Shown in pieces: positions 1 to 6,824 of a stretch of 7,309 bases of DNA. The notes under the pieces are model-generated. The model did no database searches. It saw only the letters and a list, made by a program, of their open reading frames with translations, and was not told where the DNA came from. The stretch's first letter is position 1. The number at the start of each line of letters is the position of its first letter. The DNA comes from an uncultured Lachnospiraceae bacterium (lineage in GTDB: Bacteria > Bacillota > Clostridia > Lachnospirales > Lachnospiraceae). The DNA is taken from NCBI GenBank assembly GCA_947631755.1, contig CANRMO010000123.1, positions 1 through 7,309 of the forward strand, given 5' to 3'. The position numbers and the translations under genes are program-made.

Positions 1-52
1 GCCTCAGACAGCGGGGTGCCAATATTACATATCAGTTATGGAGGTTTCATTT

Positions 53-1270
53 ATGAAAGAAAAAGTTATCTTAGCTTATTCCGGCGGATTGGACACCACG
101 GCTATCATTCCGTGGCTGAAAAAAAATTTTGACTACGAAGTGATCTGTGTCTGCATTGACTGCGGACAGGGCGAAGAACTCGACGGACTGGAGGAGCGCG
201 CAAAATTCTGTGGCGCGTCAAAACTCTACATTGAGGATGTTGTGGACGAGTTCTGCGATGAGTATGTAATGCCCTGCGTACAGGCACACGCTGTATACGA
301 GAACAAATATCTCCTCGGCACTTCCATGGCCCGCCCGGTCATCGCCAAACGTCTCGTTGAGATTGCCCGCAAAGAGGGGGCGACCGCAATCTGCCACGGC
401 GCGACAGGAAAGGGAAATGACCAGATCCGTTTTGAACTCGGAATCAAGGCACTGGCTCCCGACCTCAAGATCATTGCCGCCTGGAGAAGTGATAAATGGA
501 CGCTGGATTCCCGCGAATCTGAGATTGAATACTGCAAGGCCCACGGCATAGACCTTCCGTTCTCTGCGGACAGCAGCTACAGCCGCGACCGCAATCTCTG
601 GCACATCAGTCATGAGGGACTCGAACTGGAGGAGCCGGGAAATGAGCCGAATTACGACCATCTCCTCGTCCTCGGCACCACACCGGAGAAGGCACCGGAT
701 GAGGGAGAGTATGTCACCATGACATTTGAGGCCGGTGTTCCAAAGAGCGTAAACGGAAAAGAAATGAAAGTCTCAGATATTATCCGGGAACTCAACCGCC
801 TCGGCGGGAAACACGGTATCGGCATCGTAGATATCGTAGAAAACCGCGTGGTCGGCATGAAATCCCGCGGCGTATATGAGACTCCGGGCGGAACGATTCT
901 CTATGAGGCCCACCAGCAGCTGGAAGAGCTGATTCTTGACCGCGATACAACGGCCGTAAAACTTGATATGGGAAATAAACTCGCCCAGATCTGCTATGAG
1001 GGAAAATGGTTCTCCCCGCTCCGCGAGGCTGTGCAGGCATTTATTGAGTCCACACAGAAATATGTGACCGGCGAGGTGAAGTTCAAGCTTTATAAGGGGA
1101 ATATCATTAAGGCAGGCACGACATCACCGTACAGCCTGTACAATGAGAGCATTGCCTCTTTCACAACCGGCGATCTCTATGACCACCACGACGCAGAGGG
1201 CTTTATCAACCTATTCGGCCTGTCCACCAAAGTCCGCGCGATGAAAATGGCCGAGGCAGGGGAAAAATAA
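53..1270 (+). CDS. argG: Argininosuccinate synthase
   Basis: Joins citrulline and aspartate using ATP (EC 6.3.4.5), the penultimate step of arginine synthesis, in the cytoplasm. The 405-residue protein has the family's usual length. The N-type ATP pyrophosphatase P-loop AYSGGLDTT is at residues 8-16, and the citrulline/aspartate-binding segment HGATGKGNDQIRFE is at 115-128, followed by the conserved AWR and the tetramerising C-terminal domain. The frame stays open back to an ATG at 38, but GGAGG at 40-44 lies 8 nt before the ATG at 53 and would overlap the earlier ATG, so 53 is the start. No argH follows; a terminator closes the gene about 25 nt after its stop. The promoter lies outside the window. 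The 52 upstream bases show nothing else I can name. Identification is very secure. Confidence 0.97.
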   Translation: MKEKVILAYSGGLDTTAIIPWLKKNFDYEVICVCIDCGQGEELDGLEERAKFCGASKLYIEDVVDEFCDEYVMPCVQAHAVYENKYLLGTSMARPVIAKRLVEIARKEGATAICHGATGKGNDQIRFELGIKALAPDLKIIAAWRSDKWTLDSRESEIEYCKAHGIDLPFSADSSYSRDRNLWHISHEGLELEEPGNEPNYDHLLVLGTTPEKAPDEGEYVTMTFEAGVPKSVNGKEMKVSDIIRELNRLGGKHGIGIVDIVENRVVGMKSRGVYETPGGTILYEAHQQLEELILDRDTTAVKLDMGNKLAQICYEGKWFSPLREAVQAFIESTQKYVTGEVKFKLYKGNIIKAGTTSPYSLYNESIASFTTGDLYDHHDAEGFINLFGLSTKVRAMKMAEAGEK

Positions 1271-1285
1271 TTTAGGAACTGTCCG

Positions 1286-1326
1286 AAAAAAACGAGGGCG
1301 GCTGCATCACGTCAGCCGCCCTTTTT
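1286..1326. terminator. Bidirectional intrinsic terminator between argG and metA
   Basis: A perfect 9-bp GC-rich stem (GGGCGGCTG at 1296-1304 with CAGCCGCCC at 1313-1321) encloses an 8-nt loop. It is followed by five T on the plus strand (1322-1326). It is preceded by seven A (1286-1292), which become a U tract when read from the minus strand. It can therefore end both argG and metA, whose stop codons lie about 25 and 35 nt away on either side. Confidence 0.9.
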
Positions 1327-1355
1327 AGCCTTTCTAATAGTAAATGACATTATAC

Positions 1356-2273
1356 CTATTGTTTCACGATCAGATCATACGGCGTGCTCTGGTACACGTA
1401 ATAATTAAGCCAATTTCCGTAAAATAGCTGCCCGGTAGACCGCCAGTTCACAATCGGCTTCTTTTCCGGGTCATCATCGGGAAAATAATTCACCGGGATT
1501 TTCGGATCCATACCCTTTTCCAGATCCCGGAAATACTCTTTTGCGAGTGTGTCCGAATCATATTCCGGGTGGCACGTCATAAAAAACTTCCGGCTGTCCC
1601 GGGTCTTCATCATAGTCGGCCCCGCCACATCCGAGATGGCCAGCAGTTCCAGTGCAGGCACTGCCTCGATCTGCTCTTTCGAGATCGTCATTGCGCGGGA
1701 CTGCGGCGCATAAAAAATATCATCAAATCCGCGGAACAGCGGCGAGCTCTTTTTCAATACCTGATGGCAGTAAACCCCGGACAGTTTTTCATCCAGGTCT
1801 GTGCGCTGGATGCCGTAGTGATAATACAATCCCGCAAAGGCACCCCAGCACAGATACAAAGTGCTGTGCACATGGATTGTGCTCCACTCCATAATTTCTG
1901 TGAGTTCTTTCCAGTAAGCCACGTCTTCAAATTCTGTGTAATCAAGCGGCGCCCCGGTAATGATCATGCCGTCAAACCGACGGTTTTTCACCTCATCAAA
2001 AACGGTATAAAACGTATCCAGGTGGCTCGGCGCGACGTGCCTTGGCTGATAGCTCGCTGTCTGCATAAACTCCACTTCTACCTGCAGCGGTGTGTTGGAC
2101 AATTTTCGCAAAATCTGCGTCTCCGTCTCAATCTTTGTGGGCATGAGATTCAGCACCAGCACATGCAGCGGCCGGATATCCTGGTGCATAGCCCGGTATT
2201 CTGTCATGACAAATATATTTTCACTCTCCAGCGTCTTCTGTGCGGGAAGAGAATCTTTAATTTTGATCGGCAA
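1356..2273 (-). CDS. metA: Homoserine O-acyltransferase, MetA family
   Basis: Acylates homoserine from acetyl- or succinyl-CoA, the committing step of methionine synthesis. An in-frame ATG exists at 2300, but the better start is the TTG at 2273: AGGAG lies 8 nt upstream, and the resulting protein (305 aa) begins MPIKIKDSLPA, the typical MetA N-terminus. With this start the family's catalytic residues fall exactly at Cys142 (LYLCWGA), His235 and Glu237 (CHPEYD). Residue 111, in TGAPLD, is Asp. In the family, Glu at this site is linked to acetyl-CoA use and Gly to succinyl-CoA use. I infer acetyl-CoA preference from the acidic side chain, but this needs assay. The gene is monocistronic, is transcribed divergently from the efflux unit, and ends at a shared terminator with argG. 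No SAM riboswitch or T-box fits its roughly 30-nt leader. Confidence 0.95.
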   Translation of the reverse strand: MPIKIKDSLPAQKTLESENIFVMTEYRAMHQDIRPLHVLVLNLMPTKIETETQILRKLSNTPLQVEVEFMQTASYQPRHVAPSHLDTFYTVFDEVKNRRFDGMIITGAPLDYTEFEDVAYWKELTEIMEWSTIHVHSTLYLCWGAFAGLYYHYGIQRTDLDEKLSGVYCHQVLKKSSPLFRGFDDIFYAPQSRAMTISKEQIEAVPALELLAISDVAGPTMMKTRDSRKFFMTCHPEYDSDTLAKEYFRDLEKGMDPKIPVNYFPDDDPEKKPIVNWRSTGQLFYGNWLNYYVYQSTPYDLIVKQ

Positions 2274-2311
2274 TATAAACACTCCTGTCTCAATTTTCAT
2301 TCACATCTACC

Positions 2312-2340
2312 ATCCTAACACAAAAGAATTGACAATGCAA
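2312..2340 (-). promoter_or_regulatory. Probable metA promoter
   Basis: On the minus strand, TTGCAT (2340-2335) and TAGGAT (2317-2312) are separated by 17 bp, and a TG dinucleotide one base before the -10 gives an extended -10 element. The predicted transcript begins near 2305, leaving about 30 nt before the TTG start of metA. The match to consensus is moderate (3/6 and 4/6), so the call rests mainly on spacing, the TG and position. Confidence 0.5.
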
Positions 2341-2371
2341 CCACCGAGATCTCAGAGGACGAACAAAACGC

Positions 2372-2400
2372 TTGCCCCTGTGTAACAAATCCTATATAAT
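2372..2400 (+). promoter_or_regulatory. Promoter of the leader-peptide/efflux unit
   Basis: TTGCCC at 2372-2377 and a perfect TATAAT at 2395-2400 are separated by exactly 17 bp. Transcription would start near 2407, giving a leader of about 157 nt before the transporter gene at 2564. This promoter and that of metA are back to back, about 60 bp between their -10 boxes. Confidence 0.75.
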
Positions 2401-2433
2401 GAAAAAAAATGTTAAGATACGAAAGGAAACGAA

Positions 2434-2472
2434 ATGATTCTTTGTATTGCAATGACTCCATGCAGAGTCTGA
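2434..2472 (+). CDS. Putative 12-residue leader peptide of an attenuator
   Basis: A short ORF encodes MILCIAMTPCRV and ends with TGA at 2470-2472. AAGGA at 2423-2427 lies 6 nt before its ATG, a good ribosome binding site, and the promoter -10 box is about 35 nt upstream. Its 3' half overlaps the 5' arms of two competing RNA hairpins. Efflux and ribosome-protection genes of Gram-positive bacteria, Mef-type exporters among them, are known to use such small ORFs: a drug-stalled ribosome changes the leader fold. I do not recognise this peptide, and the function is inferred from layout. The triggering drug cannot be read from the sequence. Confidence 0.65.
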   Translation: MILCIAMTPCRV

Positions 2473-2530
2473 GGAGACTGCATGGAGGAACGGCATCGCG
2501 CTGATATCCTCAGACTTTGCTTCTGTTTTG
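2456..2530 (+). promoter_or_regulatory. Putative transcription attenuator with two exclusive hairpins
   Basis: Hairpin A pairs CTCCATGC (2456-2463) with GCATGGAG (2480-2487), with a further 5-bp inner stem (2466-2470 with 2475-2479) around a GAGG loop. Hairpin B pairs 2462-2475 with 2507-2520: 14 consecutive pairs including one G-U, with a core of AGTCTGAGGA against TCCTCAGACT. A and B share 2462-2475 and cannot coexist. B is followed by T-rich TTCTGTTTTG (2521-2530), so it may act as a weak terminator. A ribosome stalled late in the leader ORF would cover the 5' arm of B and allow read-through into the efflux gene. The pairing is seen; the regulatory outcome is inferred. Confidence 0.65.
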
Positions 2531-2563
2531 AGAAATATCTGAAACAAAAAGGAGCAAAGAAAA

Positions 2564-3856
2564 ATGAAAACTATTAAAAAGAATGAATTATTTGAGTTGA
2601 GAGATTTTCTGATTCTTTGGAGCACCCAGAGTATCTCCCAGCTCGGCAGCAGCATTACAGCTTTTGCTCTGACTTTATGGTTGTATGAGAAGACAGGTTC
2701 TTCCTTAAGCACCGCGGCGCTTACGATATGCTCTTATTTACCATATGTATTAATGAGCATATTTGCCGGAGCATTAACAGACCGATTTAACAAAAAGATG
2801 GCGATGCTTGGTTGTGATGTGTTTGCGGTATTCTGTACGATACTTACATTTGTATTATTTCGTACAAATCATTTGATGGTATGGCATTTATATATCCTAA
2901 ATGCTATTTCAGGATTAATGAACACAGTACAACAGCCTGCTTCAGAGGTTGCTATGACACTTATTATTCCTGAAAAGTATTATCAGAAGACAAGCGGGCT
3001 TTGTTCCCTGTCAAGATCGTTGATATCCTTATTGAATCCTCTGATTGCTACAGCATTGTATTCATTTGCCGGTCTTAATGGTGCAATAGTGGTCGATATC
3101 GGAAGCTTTCTGGTTGCATTTGCAGCGTTGCTGTTTTTTATCACAATACCGGAAAACAAGAGTGATAAGAAAGAAAATGTACTTGACCTTGCAAAAGAGG
3201 GGCTTGCTTTTTTGAGAAAAAATCCGTTGATCATGACGCTGATCTTATTTATGTCAGGCGTGAATCTGGTGGCTTCCGCTTTTGATGCAACCTTGCCCGG
3301 TTATGTGCTTCCTAATCCGAGAGGCGGTTCATCTGTTCTTGGAATCGTTACATCTTGTTCCGGTGTTGCAATGCTCATCGGCAGTCTGATCGTTTCGGTC
3401 CTGCCAAAACCAAAGGATCGGATAAGGGTCATTTACCTGACGATGCTTTTTTCACTGGGAACTGAAAATTTTTTGCTGGCATTTTCCAGAGAACCGGTTT
3501 TATGGTGCATTGGACAGATCATCGGATGGGTTCTTGTCCCGATCATGAGCGCAAATTTGGATGTGATTCTCAGGACTACCATTCCCGTGGAATTGCAGGG
3601 GCGTGTTTACGCATGTCGTAATACACTCCAATTTTTTACGATTCCGATCGGATTGTTTTTGGGTGGTTTTATGGTAGATCATATATGCGAACCATTTATG
3701 AGCGCTTATGGTGATTTATCGATCCTAAAAACTCTCTTTGGCATGGGAAAAGGTTCCGGCGCTGCACTTATGATGTTTATACTTGGTGTAAGCGGAAGTT
3801 TCATTTGTATCATAACAGGCAAGAAATTGAAAAAGTATCAGTATAACGAAAAGTAA
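2564..3856 (+). CDS. MFS drug-efflux transporter, DHA3/Mef-like
   Basis: A 430-residue inner-membrane protein, probably a proton-driven exporter of a drug or other small molecule. It resembles macrolide-efflux (Mef) type DHA3 proteins: LILWSTQSISQLGSSI in TM1, then LWLYEKTGS, and the loop 2-3 motif A, GALTDRFNKK, at residues 69-78. About twelve hydrophobic segments are split by a charged central loop around residues 196-221. The second half carries the family-like IPVELQGRVYACRNT at 340-354. AAGGAG at 2549-2554 lies 9 nt before the ATG. The gene is clearly richer in A+T than argG, metA and the thi genes, and lies behind its own promoter and a leader-peptide attenuator, which suggests horizontal acquisition and drug-inducible expression. 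The substrate is not determined by the sequence, so no gene symbol is given. Confidence 0.85.
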   Translation: MKTIKKNELFELRDFLILWSTQSISQLGSSITAFALTLWLYEKTGSSLSTAALTICSYLPYVLMSIFAGALTDRFNKKMAMLGCDVFAVFCTILTFVLFRTNHLMVWHLYILNAISGLMNTVQQPASEVAMTLIIPEKYYQKTSGLCSLSRSLISLLNPLIATALYSFAGLNGAIVVDIGSFLVAFAALLFFITIPENKSDKKENVLDLAKEGLAFLRKNPLIMTLILFMSGVNLVASAFDATLPGYVLPNPRGGSSVLGIVTSCSGVAMLIGSLIVSVLPKPKDRIRVIYLTMLFSLGTENFLLAFSREPVLWCIGQIIGWVLVPIMSANLDVILRTTIPVELQGRVYACRNTLQFFTIPIGLFLGGFMVDHICEPFMSAYGDLSILKTLFGMGKGSGAALMMFILGVSGSFICIITGKKLKKYQYNEK

Positions 3857-3865
3857 CCCGAACTC

Positions 3866-3906
3866 AAAAACGGACGGAAGCCGAATATAGTCTTCCGTCC
3901 TTTTTT
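3866..3906. terminator. Bidirectional terminator between efflux gene and thi operon
   Basis: GGACGGAAG (3872-3880) pairs perfectly with CTTCCGTCC (3892-3900) across an 11-nt loop. It is followed by six T on the plus strand and preceded by five A (3866-3870), which give a U tract on the minus strand. It sits about 15 nt after the efflux stop codon and about 35 nt beyond the tenI stop codon, so it can end both convergent units. Confidence 0.9.
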
Positions 3907-3934
3907 GCTAGTTCCAACACCCTTTTTCTGATAT

Positions 3935-4498
3935 TTAATAAGTACATTGCATACAGCCAGACATCACACAGACGCCCTCTGCCCCGGCCTCTGTTACTGC
4001 CTTCTCGTTCTCCTCTGTAATCCCCCCGATCCCATAGACCGGAACATTTGCACTATCGCAGATTTCCCCCAGAAATCCCAGCCCCCTCGGCGGCACACCC
4101 CTTTTACAGTCCGTGGAAAATATATGCCCGGCTACCAAATAAGTGGCGCCGAGTTCCTCCGCCTGCGCTGCCTGCTCTACTGAATGTACCGATGAGCCGA
4201 TTTCGTCAAAAAAAGACCGCTCTCTTTTTGTCAGTCCGGAAAGAATAGGCAATGGCAGATGAATCCATGGATGGCCCATGGCGAGAGCTATTTTCCAATA
4301 TTGGTGCAGAATGCATCTCTTTTCATTTTCCCGGCAGATCTTTTGCACCTGTTTTGCAAGAATCTGGTATTCCCTCTCCGGAAGATCCTTTTCCCGGAGC
4401 ATGATCGCATCGTATTTTGTCCCCCCCGCCAATTCCTCAATCTTATCCAAAAAATTCCCCCTGCACAGATGTCTGTTTGTTACTGCGATCCGATACAT
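3935..4498 (-). CDS. tenI: Thiazole tautomerase TenI-like (ThiE superfamily)
   Basis: TenI isomerises the thiazole carboxylate phosphate made by ThiG to its aromatic form before coupling. The protein is a 187-residue TIM barrel of the ThiE/TenI superfamily, with LREKDL at 34-39 and GIGGI at 156-160. It looks like TenI, not ThiE: the Mg-binding segment (NDR of ThiE) reads HQY at 65-67, the HLGQxD motif is replaced by HLPLP, and the phosphate loop is GHIFSTDCKRG at 124-134, whose His125 corresponds to the catalytic His of Bacillus TenI. Automatic annotation would often call it thiamine phosphate synthase. Start: ATG at 4498 behind GGAGG (4-nt spacing), giving MYRIAVTNRHL; the ATG at 4516 overlaps thiH and has no site. 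It is the last gene of the operon, 10 nt after the thiH stop, whose TGA is next to the ribosome binding site. Confidence 0.83.
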   Translation of the reverse strand: MYRIAVTNRHLCRGNFLDKIEELAGGTKYDAIMLREKDLPEREYQILAKQVQKICRENEKRCILHQYWKIALAMGHPWIHLPLPILSGLTKRERSFFDEIGSSVHSVEQAAQAEELGATYLVAGHIFSTDCKRGVPPRGLGFLGEICDSANVPVYGIGGITEENEKAVTEAGAEGVCVMSGCMQCTY

Positions 4499-4508
4499 AA
4501 AACCTCCA

Positions 4509-5711
4509 TCACACATAGATATAATCGCTCATAACAGGCTGTAATCCCAGTGACAGGATATCGTCAAATACTTCCTGTACATTTCTGGTATCATCGATCT
4601 CAAACTGCCCGTCGCCCATCTCATGGCCGCTGTGGCCGCCAATCCCCACATCTACCCCTGCGGAAATCTTCGTGGCGGCGATCTGTATCAGGTTGTCCCG
4701 GACACGTTTGCACTCTCTCGTGGAAATTGTAATCGAGGCAAATGGCATCAGCAGCCGATATGCACACACGACCTGTAAAAGCTGTGCCTCCCGCACATCC
4801 ATCGGATGGATCCGGTCATTGTTGATAATGGGGCGGAGTCTCGGGCAGGAAAAAGCAATTTCTGCGTGGGGATATTTTTTCTGGAGAAAAAAAGCGTGGG
4901 CCCCGGTCGCAAAAGCGTCTTTGCGGAAATCGTCCAGTCCGAGCAGCGCGGCAAATCCCACTCCTCTCATGCCGCCCCGGACAGCTCTCTCCTGGGAATT
5001 GATCCGGTAGGGAAATATCCTCTTGTGCCCCGCCAGATGCAATGTCTCATATTTATCCGCATTGTATGTCTCCTGAAACACAGTCACATAATCCGCACCG
5101 CACTCGTGCCAATACCGGTAATCCTCCGAGTTGGCGGGGTACACTTCCAGGCCGATCACTTTAAAATATTTTCTCGCAATCCGGCATGCCTCACCTATGT
5201 AAGAAACATCCGACATGTTCCTGCTCTCCCCGGTGAGGATCAATATTTCCTGCAGGCCGCTCTCTGCGATCGTCCTCATTTCCCGCTCAATTCCCGCGAC
5301 ATCCAATTTTGCCCGGCGTATTTTATTGTGGCAGTTAAAACCGCAGTAAATACAATAATTTTCACAATAATTAGAGATGTACAGCGGCGTAAACATCATA
5401 ACTGAATTGCCAAAGTGTTTTCTCGTCTCCTTTTGCGCCCTTGCCGCTATCTCCTCAAGAAAAGGGAGGGCGGCCGGGGACAGGAGTGCGCCAAATTCCT
5501 CCAGTCCGATAGACTCCCCTGCAAGCGCCCGGCGCACATCCGCCTCCATGCAACGATTGTAATCATACCTCTCCATTGCCTCTATTACCCGCCGGTCAAG
5601 ATCCGAATCCAACACTTCCATGCCTTCCTGATATTTCATGTGATCCGTCCGGTTCTCTTTCATATCCTCCAGAATCTGCTGGCTCAAAATACTCTCATTT
5701 ATCTTTTCCAC
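4509..5711 (-). CDS. thiH: 2-iminoacetate synthase (tyrosine lyase), radical SAM
   Basis: Cleaves tyrosine to dehydroglycine and p-cresol (EC 4.1.99.19), supplying the C2-N unit to ThiG; this is the anaerobic alternative to glycine oxidase ThiO. The radical SAM cluster motif CENYCIYC (Cx3Cx2C) is at residues 116-123 counted from the start chosen here, after ISNY, and the C-terminal biotin/thiamin-synthase-associated domain contains the typical STRE and GGHSG segments. Length (400 aa) is slightly above the usual 370-380 because of a longer N-terminus. Start choice: an ATG at 5717 lies only 2 nt from GAGG, too close, whereas the GTG two codons later at 5711 is 8 nt away and yields MEKINESILSQQ. 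It follows thiG by 73 nt and is followed closely by tenI. Function secure; start moderately so. Confidence 0.95.
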   Translation of the reverse strand: MEKINESILSQQILEDMKENRTDHMKYQEGMEVLDSDLDRRVIEAMERYDYNRCMEADVRRALAGESIGLEEFGALLSPAALPFLEEIAARAQKETRKHFGNSVMMFTPLYISNYCENYCIYCGFNCHNKIRRAKLDVAGIEREMRTIAESGLQEILILTGESRNMSDVSYIGEACRIARKYFKVIGLEVYPANSEDYRYWHECGADYVTVFQETYNADKYETLHLAGHKRIFPYRINSQERAVRGGMRGVGFAALLGLDDFRKDAFATGAHAFFLQKKYPHAEIAFSCPRLRPIINNDRIHPMDVREAQLLQVVCAYRLLMPFASITISTRECKRVRDNLIQIAATKISAGVDVGIGGHSGHEMGDGQFEIDDTRNVQEVFDDILSLGLQPVMSDYIYV

Positions 5712-5724
5712 TGCCATAACCTCA

Positions 5725-5751
5725 TTTCTGTCTGCTTATTTTTCTGTCTGC
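5725..5751 (-). repeat. Two 11-nt direct repeats before thiH
   Basis: TTTCTGTCTGC occurs at 5725-5735 and again at 5741-5751, spaced 16 nt start to start, in the thiG-thiH gap just upstream of the thiH ribosome binding site. It probably reflects a local slippage duplication. No role is evident. Confidence 0.5.
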
Positions 5752-5784
5752 ACTGACGCTCTGTCACTGCTGCTTTCCCCATTT

Positions 5785-6576
5785 TTATTCTCCCACATCT
5801 GAGCCGTCACGGATATACCCTGTCAGCGGCGAGGAGGCGCTTCCCCCCCGCTCCAGCACCCGGCCAGTTCCGGACAGATACGCCCTGCGTCCCGCCTCGA
5901 TCGCCAGCTTAAACGCCTCAGCCATCTGCGGGACATCCCCGGCAGTAGCAATGCCTGTGTTTGCCATGATCGCCGCAGCTCCCATCTCCATGGCGGCACA
6001 CGCCTCCGACGGCTTGCCGATACCAGCGTCCACAATGATTGGCAGATCAATCTCATCAATAAGAATTTGTATAAATTCTTTTGTGCAAAGTCCTTTATTT
6101 GAGCCGATCGGGGCGGCCAGTGGCATGACTGCGGCCGCCCCCGCATCCCTCAGATCCCTCGCCACATTCAAGTCGGGATACATATAAGGCATCACAATAA
6201 ATCCCTCTTTCGCCAGGATTTCTGTCGCCCTTACCGTCTCCTGGTTATCTGGCAGCAGATATTTGGAGTCACGCATGATCTCAATCTTTACAAAATCACC
6301 ACAACCGACTTCCCTGGACAATCTCGCAATGCGGACAGCCTCATCTGCATTGCGGGCGCCGGATGTATTCGGCAGCAAAGTCACCCCTTTTGGTATGTAA
6401 TCCAGAATATTCGCGCGCCCATCCTTGTTTGCCCGGCGGAGTGCAATCGTGATCATCTGCGCCCCCGCGTGTTCCACTGCTGCCTGGATCAGATCCAGGG
6501 AATACTTGCCGGATCCCAGTATAAAACGTGAAGTGAACTCCTGTCCACCGATACATAGTTTATCTTCTTTTTCCAT
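5785..6576 (-). CDS. thiG: Thiazole synthase
   Basis: Condenses 1-deoxyxylulose 5-phosphate, dehydroglycine and the ThiS thiocarboxylate sulfur into the thiazole carboxylate phosphate (EC 2.8.1.10), in the cytoplasm. The protein has 263 residues, the normal length, and a TIM-barrel fold. FILGSGKY is near the N-terminus (18-25), the Schiff-base lysine is Lys97 in FVKIEI (Lys96 in Bacillus), and the phosphate-binding end has VMPLAAPIGSNKG, IVDAGIGKPS and ANTGIA. The frame is open upstream to an ATG at 6633, but GGAGG lies 9 nt before the ATG at 6576, which gives MEKEDKLCIGG, a normal ThiG start. It is separated from thiS by about 250 nt of palindromes, unusual for genes whose products form a complex. 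Confidence 0.96.
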   Translation of the reverse strand: MEKEDKLCIGGQEFTSRFILGSGKYSLDLIQAAVEHAGAQMITIALRRANKDGRANILDYIPKGVTLLPNTSGARNADEAVRIARLSREVGCGDFVKIEIMRDSKYLLPDNQETVRATEILAKEGFIVMPYMYPDLNVARDLRDAGAAAVMPLAAPIGSNKGLCTKEFIQILIDEIDLPIIVDAGIGKPSEACAAMEMGAAAIMANTGIATAGDVPQMAEAFKLAIEAGRRAYLSGTGRVLERGGSASSPLTGYIRDGSDVGE

Positions 6577-6650
6577 TATCCTATTCCTCCATTTCCTGTC
6601 AAAATCAGCATCCCATATTTTAAATGCAGACACAGATACGATCTCTCATT

Positions 6651-6824
6651 CCGCCGCAGGCGGCAGCACATACAATCACACTTCCAGTCATGCCGGGCGC
6701 ACCGCCCGGCACAAACAATCCGTGAAGAACGCTGCTTTTGCGTTCTTCGGTGTGAATAGGCGGCTCTGCCGCCGTAGAAGCACTTAGCTTTCGTTTTTTG
6801 AAAGCTTAGTACTTCTATTCACAC
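6651..6824. repeat. Palindrome cluster filling the thiS-thiG gap
   Basis: The roughly 250-nt gap between thiS and thiG has no credible gene but at least five hairpins in a row: CCGCC/GGCGG at 6651-6663; a perfect 9-bp stem with a CAC triloop at 6691-6711 (TGCCGGGCG/CGCCCGGCA); a perfect 9-bp stem at 6724-6748 (GAAGAACGC/GCGTTCTTC); and a three-way junction at 6750-6824 holding two more. None is followed by a U tract, so they are not standard terminators. They may be an intergenic palindromic or MITE-like repeat, an RNA-processing or stability element that sets thiS against thiG levels, or both. Whether the element is repeated elsewhere cannot be seen here. Confidence 0.75.

Noticed and set aside
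1..52. T-box or ARG-box control of argG
   Set aside because: Only 52 nt are available; GCGGGGTGCC near the edge only loosely resembles a T-box antiterminator, and nothing else supports it.
1569..2318. 249-codon open frame on the plus strand
   Set aside because: It lies antisense to metA, whose conserved catalytic motifs are on the minus strand. The translation is rich in His, Arg and Cys and resembles no family.
2329..2334. Perfect TTGACA on the plus strand as a -35 box
   Set aside because: No -10-like hexamer lies 16-18 bp downstream; the site is within the minus-strand metA promoter spacer. The efflux promoter is clearer at 2372-2400.
2274..2340. SAM riboswitch or T-box controlling metA
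   Set aside because: The likely leader is only about 30 nt, too short for either, and no conserved elements of these RNAs are visible.
2392..2712. 106-codon minus-strand frame over the attenuator and the start of the efflux gene
   Set aside because: It overlaps the efflux gene start and the structured leader in antisense, with no conserved features.
6425..6787. 120-codon open frame on the plus strand over the palindromes
   Set aside because: It is antisense to thiG and then runs through hairpins; it has low-complexity composition and no ribosome binding site.
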